From Rhodospirillaceae bacterium (GTDB taxonomy: Bacteria; Pseudomonadota; Alphaproteobacteria; Bin65): DNA of 64,000 bases. The position numbers and the translations under genes are program-made. Where the stretch lies: the NCBI GenBank assembly GCA_028819475.1, contig JAPPLJ010000039.1, forward strand, positions 37,265 to 101,264. Direction: 5' to 3'. Within the stretch, counting starts at the first letter, position 1. Every line of letters starts with the position of its first letter. Of this stretch, positions 62,271-64,000 are shown in pieces. Under the pieces are notes generated by a model. It ran no database searches. It was not told where the DNA came from and saw only the letters and a list, made by a program, of their open reading frames with translations.

Positions 62271-63431
62271 TCAGAGAGTTTCTTCGGCGCCGAGAATGTT
62301 CGTCGCCTGGCTGGACAGCACACCGCCGTTGCCGTGGCACAGGACGAGCCTCGCGCCCTCGACCTGCCGCGCGCCGGCCGATCCTCTCAATTGCATGACG
62401 GCTTCAACGAGGGTGAACAGGCCGTACATTCCCGGATGAACGCAGGAAAGGCCACCCCCGTTCGTGTTGACGGGCAGCGGACCACCCGGCGCGATATGCG
62501 AGTCCTCGACGAAGCGGCCCCCCTCCCCTTTGGGACAGAAGCCGAGATCCTCCAGAAACAGGATCGTATTGATCGTGAAGGCATCGTAAAGCTGTACGAC
62601 ATCGATGTCCGACGGCGTTACGCCCGCAGACTCATACGCTCGCCGGCCCGACTCGGCCGCCCCGGTCGCCGTCAGATCGGGCATCTGAGCGATTTCCTTG
62701 TGCGTCACCGCCGAGCCGGCGCCCAACAGGAACACCGGCGGTCTCTGCAGGTCGCGGGCGCGGTCTGCCCGAGTCATCACGATCGCAGCGGCGCCGTCCG
62801 TGACCAGGCAGCAGTCCCGCACCGTGAGCGGGTCGGCGACCATGCGCGCGGTCAGGCATTGTTCGACGGTAAGGGGATCGCGCTTGTAGGCCTCCGGGTT
62901 GAGCTGCGCCCAGCGGCGCGCGGATACGGCGACCTCCGCCAACTGCTCCCGCGTCGTGCCGTACTCGTGCATATGCCGCGCCGCAGCCAGGGCGTATCCG
63001 GCGATCGGCATGGCGGGCTGGTACGCCTCCTCGAACGGGGAACCGCGCCAGGAAGAGACCAGGCGGCCGGCGCCGGTCCGCTGGGTGCTGCCGTAGGCGA
63101 TCAGGGCGACGTCGCACATGCCGGCGGCAAGCGCCAGTGCGGCCCAGACGGTATGGGTGAGGAAGCTGGAACCGCCGGTCCTGTTGTTGTCGGTGAGCTT
63201 CGGCCGGACGCCGAGATATTCCGCAAGGGTCAAGCCCGACAGGTAGTCCTGCGGGAGTCCGACGAACAGGGCATCGACCTCGCGCACGGCGAGGCCGGCA
63301 TCGCGCAAGGCGGCGAGCGACGCCTGCGCCGCCAGGTCGATCGCCTCGAAGCCCGGCACCTCCCCGAGGCCGAAAGTGGCGGCGCCGACGATGGCAGTGC
63401 CGCCGCGCGGAAATCCGGCTTGAGCGTTCAC
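62271..63431 (-). CDS. Thiolase-fold protein without the nucleophilic Cys (SCP2/Ltp2-like)
   Basis: 386-aa thiolase-superfamily protein. At the usual nucleophile position it reads DNNRTGGSSF (S88, S89) with no Cys, but the C-terminal HGNGG loop is kept. Thiolase-fold proteins with this change, encoded next to a DUF35 protein, include retro-aldolases that cut steroid side chains as CoA esters (Ltp2 with its DUF35 partner). It overlaps the DUF35 gene by 4 bp. An aldolase or acyl-transfer role is inference. Confidence 0.85.
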   Translation of the reverse strand: MNAQAGFPRGGTAIVGAATFGLGEVPGFEAIDLAAQASLAALRDAGLAVREVDALFVGLPQDYLSGLTLAEYLGVRPKLTDNNRTGGSSFLTHTVWAALALAAGMCDVALIAYGSTQRTGAGRLVSSWRGSPFEEAYQPAMPIAGYALAAARHMHEYGTTREQLAEVAVSARRWAQLNPEAYKRDPLTVEQCLTARMVADPLTVRDCCLVTDGAAAIVMTRADRARDLQRPPVFLLGAGSAVTHKEIAQMPDLTATGAAESGRRAYESAGVTPSDIDVVQLYDAFTINTILFLEDLGFCPKGEGGRFVEDSHIAPGGPLPVNTNGGGLSCVHPGMYGLFTLVEAVMQLRGSAGARQVEGARLVLCHGNGGVLSSQATNILGAEETL

Positions 63432-63820
63432 GCCGACGCTTCCCCGCCGCCCGCGCGCACGAAGACGATGAGAGGCTCCTCTTCACCGGCGATGCGCGCC
63501 TGCACCCTCATGCCGATACGGACAAGGTCCGGGTCCATACCCTCGATCCGGCTCAGCAGGCGTGGCCCTTCATCCAGGTCGATCAGGGCGATGTTCCGAT
63601 GCGGTTCGGGCGGCCGGCGGCGAATGACCGTGGTCGAGTAGACGAGGCCGAGGCCGGAGACCTCGACCCAGTCCAGATCCGTCGAGCCCGTCCCCGGCTC
63701 TGCAATGCGCGGGTAAAAGAAGACCCGGCCGGTCGCCTTCGACCGTTGCAGGAGGATCCGGCCGTCGCGCAGAAACTTCATGAACTGCGGCGCCGGCGTC
63801 AGGGTCGCCGATTCATCCAT
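63428..63820 (-). CDS. DUF35 OB-fold protein, partner of the thiolase-fold protein
   Basis: 130-aa protein with a short helix, a rubredoxin-like knuckle region (QRSKATGRVFFYPR) and an OB fold (DLDWVEVSGLGLVYSTTVIRR). The Cys pairs that bind zinc in most DUF35 proteins are absent. Its 3' end overlaps the thiolase start by 4 bp. ATG 63820 is the best start although no clear ribosome site is visible; longer frames extend to 63955. It should form a complex with the thiolase-fold protein. Confidence 0.75.
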   Translation of the reverse strand: MDESATLTPAPQFMKFLRDGRILLQRSKATGRVFFYPRIAEPGTGSTDLDWVEVSGLGLVYSTTVIRRRPPEPHRNIALIDLDEGPRLLSRIEGMDPDLVRIGMRVQARIAGEEEPLIVFVRAGGGEASA

Positions 63821-63966
63821 TGCGATGTCCGGTGTCGGTTTGTCCGGGCCCTCTCTCTCGGGCGCCGTGACGGCAGGGAAGCACGCTTGGATTGTTATGG
63901 GAGTTATATACTTGACGGACAATTGATCTGCCCATAGCGTGCGCCCTTCTACCACGGGAGGGCGGT

Positions 63967-64000
63967 ATGAGTGAAGACGGTACGCTGAAAGAGGGGCAGT
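63967..64000 (+). CDS. Start of a gene running off the window (partial)
   Basis: ATG 63967 follows the ribosome site GGGAGGG and opens MSEDGTLKEGQ, which continues past the window edge. The divergent gap from the DUF35 gene (146 bp) is more AT-rich than average, as expected for promoters. Eleven codons are too few to say what it encodes. Confidence 0.5.
   Translation, partial: MSEDGTLKEGQ

Noticed and set aside
1..64000. tRNA, rRNA, riboswitch or CRISPR features
   Set aside because: None was recognised by eye on either strand; a tRNA or covariance-model scan was not possible here.

Overview
The window is about 64 kb of high-GC DNA that is almost entirely coding. The mix of TRAP, tripartite-tricarboxylate (TTT), branched-chain amino-acid type and NitT/TauT type transporters, each next to hydrolase, oxidoreductase or amidase genes, suggests a free-living or host-associated alphaproteobacterium (Rhodospirillales-like is my best guess). 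No rRNA, tRNA or CRISPR array was seen. All assignments come from reading motifs and family resemblance; no search was run.

Layout. 1-1160: end of a Liv-type ABC operon (two ATPases). 1232-4399: 29-nt palindrome, KamA-family aminomutase, orphan TRAP binding protein, and a remnant of a formylglycine-generating-enzyme-like (FGE) gene. 4406-10561: an exported protease-like locus on the minus strand, with two tandem caspase/peptidoglycan-binding/MORN paralogues, an OmpA-family protein and a papain-like protease with a DUF4384-like tail. 10604-13259: a complete IS1595-family element (22-bp perfect terminal repeats, 8-bp target duplication) that carries, besides its transposase, a DNA methyltransferase fused to a PD-(D/E)XK nuclease domain. 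13543-21741: plus-strand AI-2E-type permease, a NitT/TauT-type ABC transporter, three alpha/beta hydrolases (one fluoroacetate-dehalogenase-like) and a ChaC-like enzyme.

21799-36131: a tightly packed 12-gene minus-strand operon: Liv permeases, binding protein, LivG, a LivF ATPase fused to a Tm-1/UPF0261 domain, the Tm-1-type TIM barrel as a separate overlapping gene, a flotillin-like SPFH protein, an SRPBCC protein, an SRPBCC-quinone oxidoreductase fusion, an FAH-family hydrolase, an alpha/beta hydrolase and an amidohydrolase. It looks like an uptake and catabolic system for an unknown compound and is one of the two most interesting things here.

36486-45138: an unrecognised protein, a MetX-like acyltransferase, then a glutamine-synthetase-like ligase divergent from an Lrp/AsnC regulator, Rieske oxygenase, glyoxalase I, tartrate dehydrogenase-like enzyme and amidase. 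45191-53266: metallophosphoesterase, choline-sulfatase-like enzyme and TTT binding protein, divergent from a ROK regulator and TctB/TctA. 53263-59274: IclR regulator with a TRAP transporter operon, divergent from a GMC oxidoreductase across a dyad-rich intergenic region. 59326-63820: two SDRs, a P450, a thiolase-fold protein without the nucleophilic Cys and its DUF35 partner, resembling a lipid/sterol-like acyl-CoA degradation cluster. A further gene begins at 63967.
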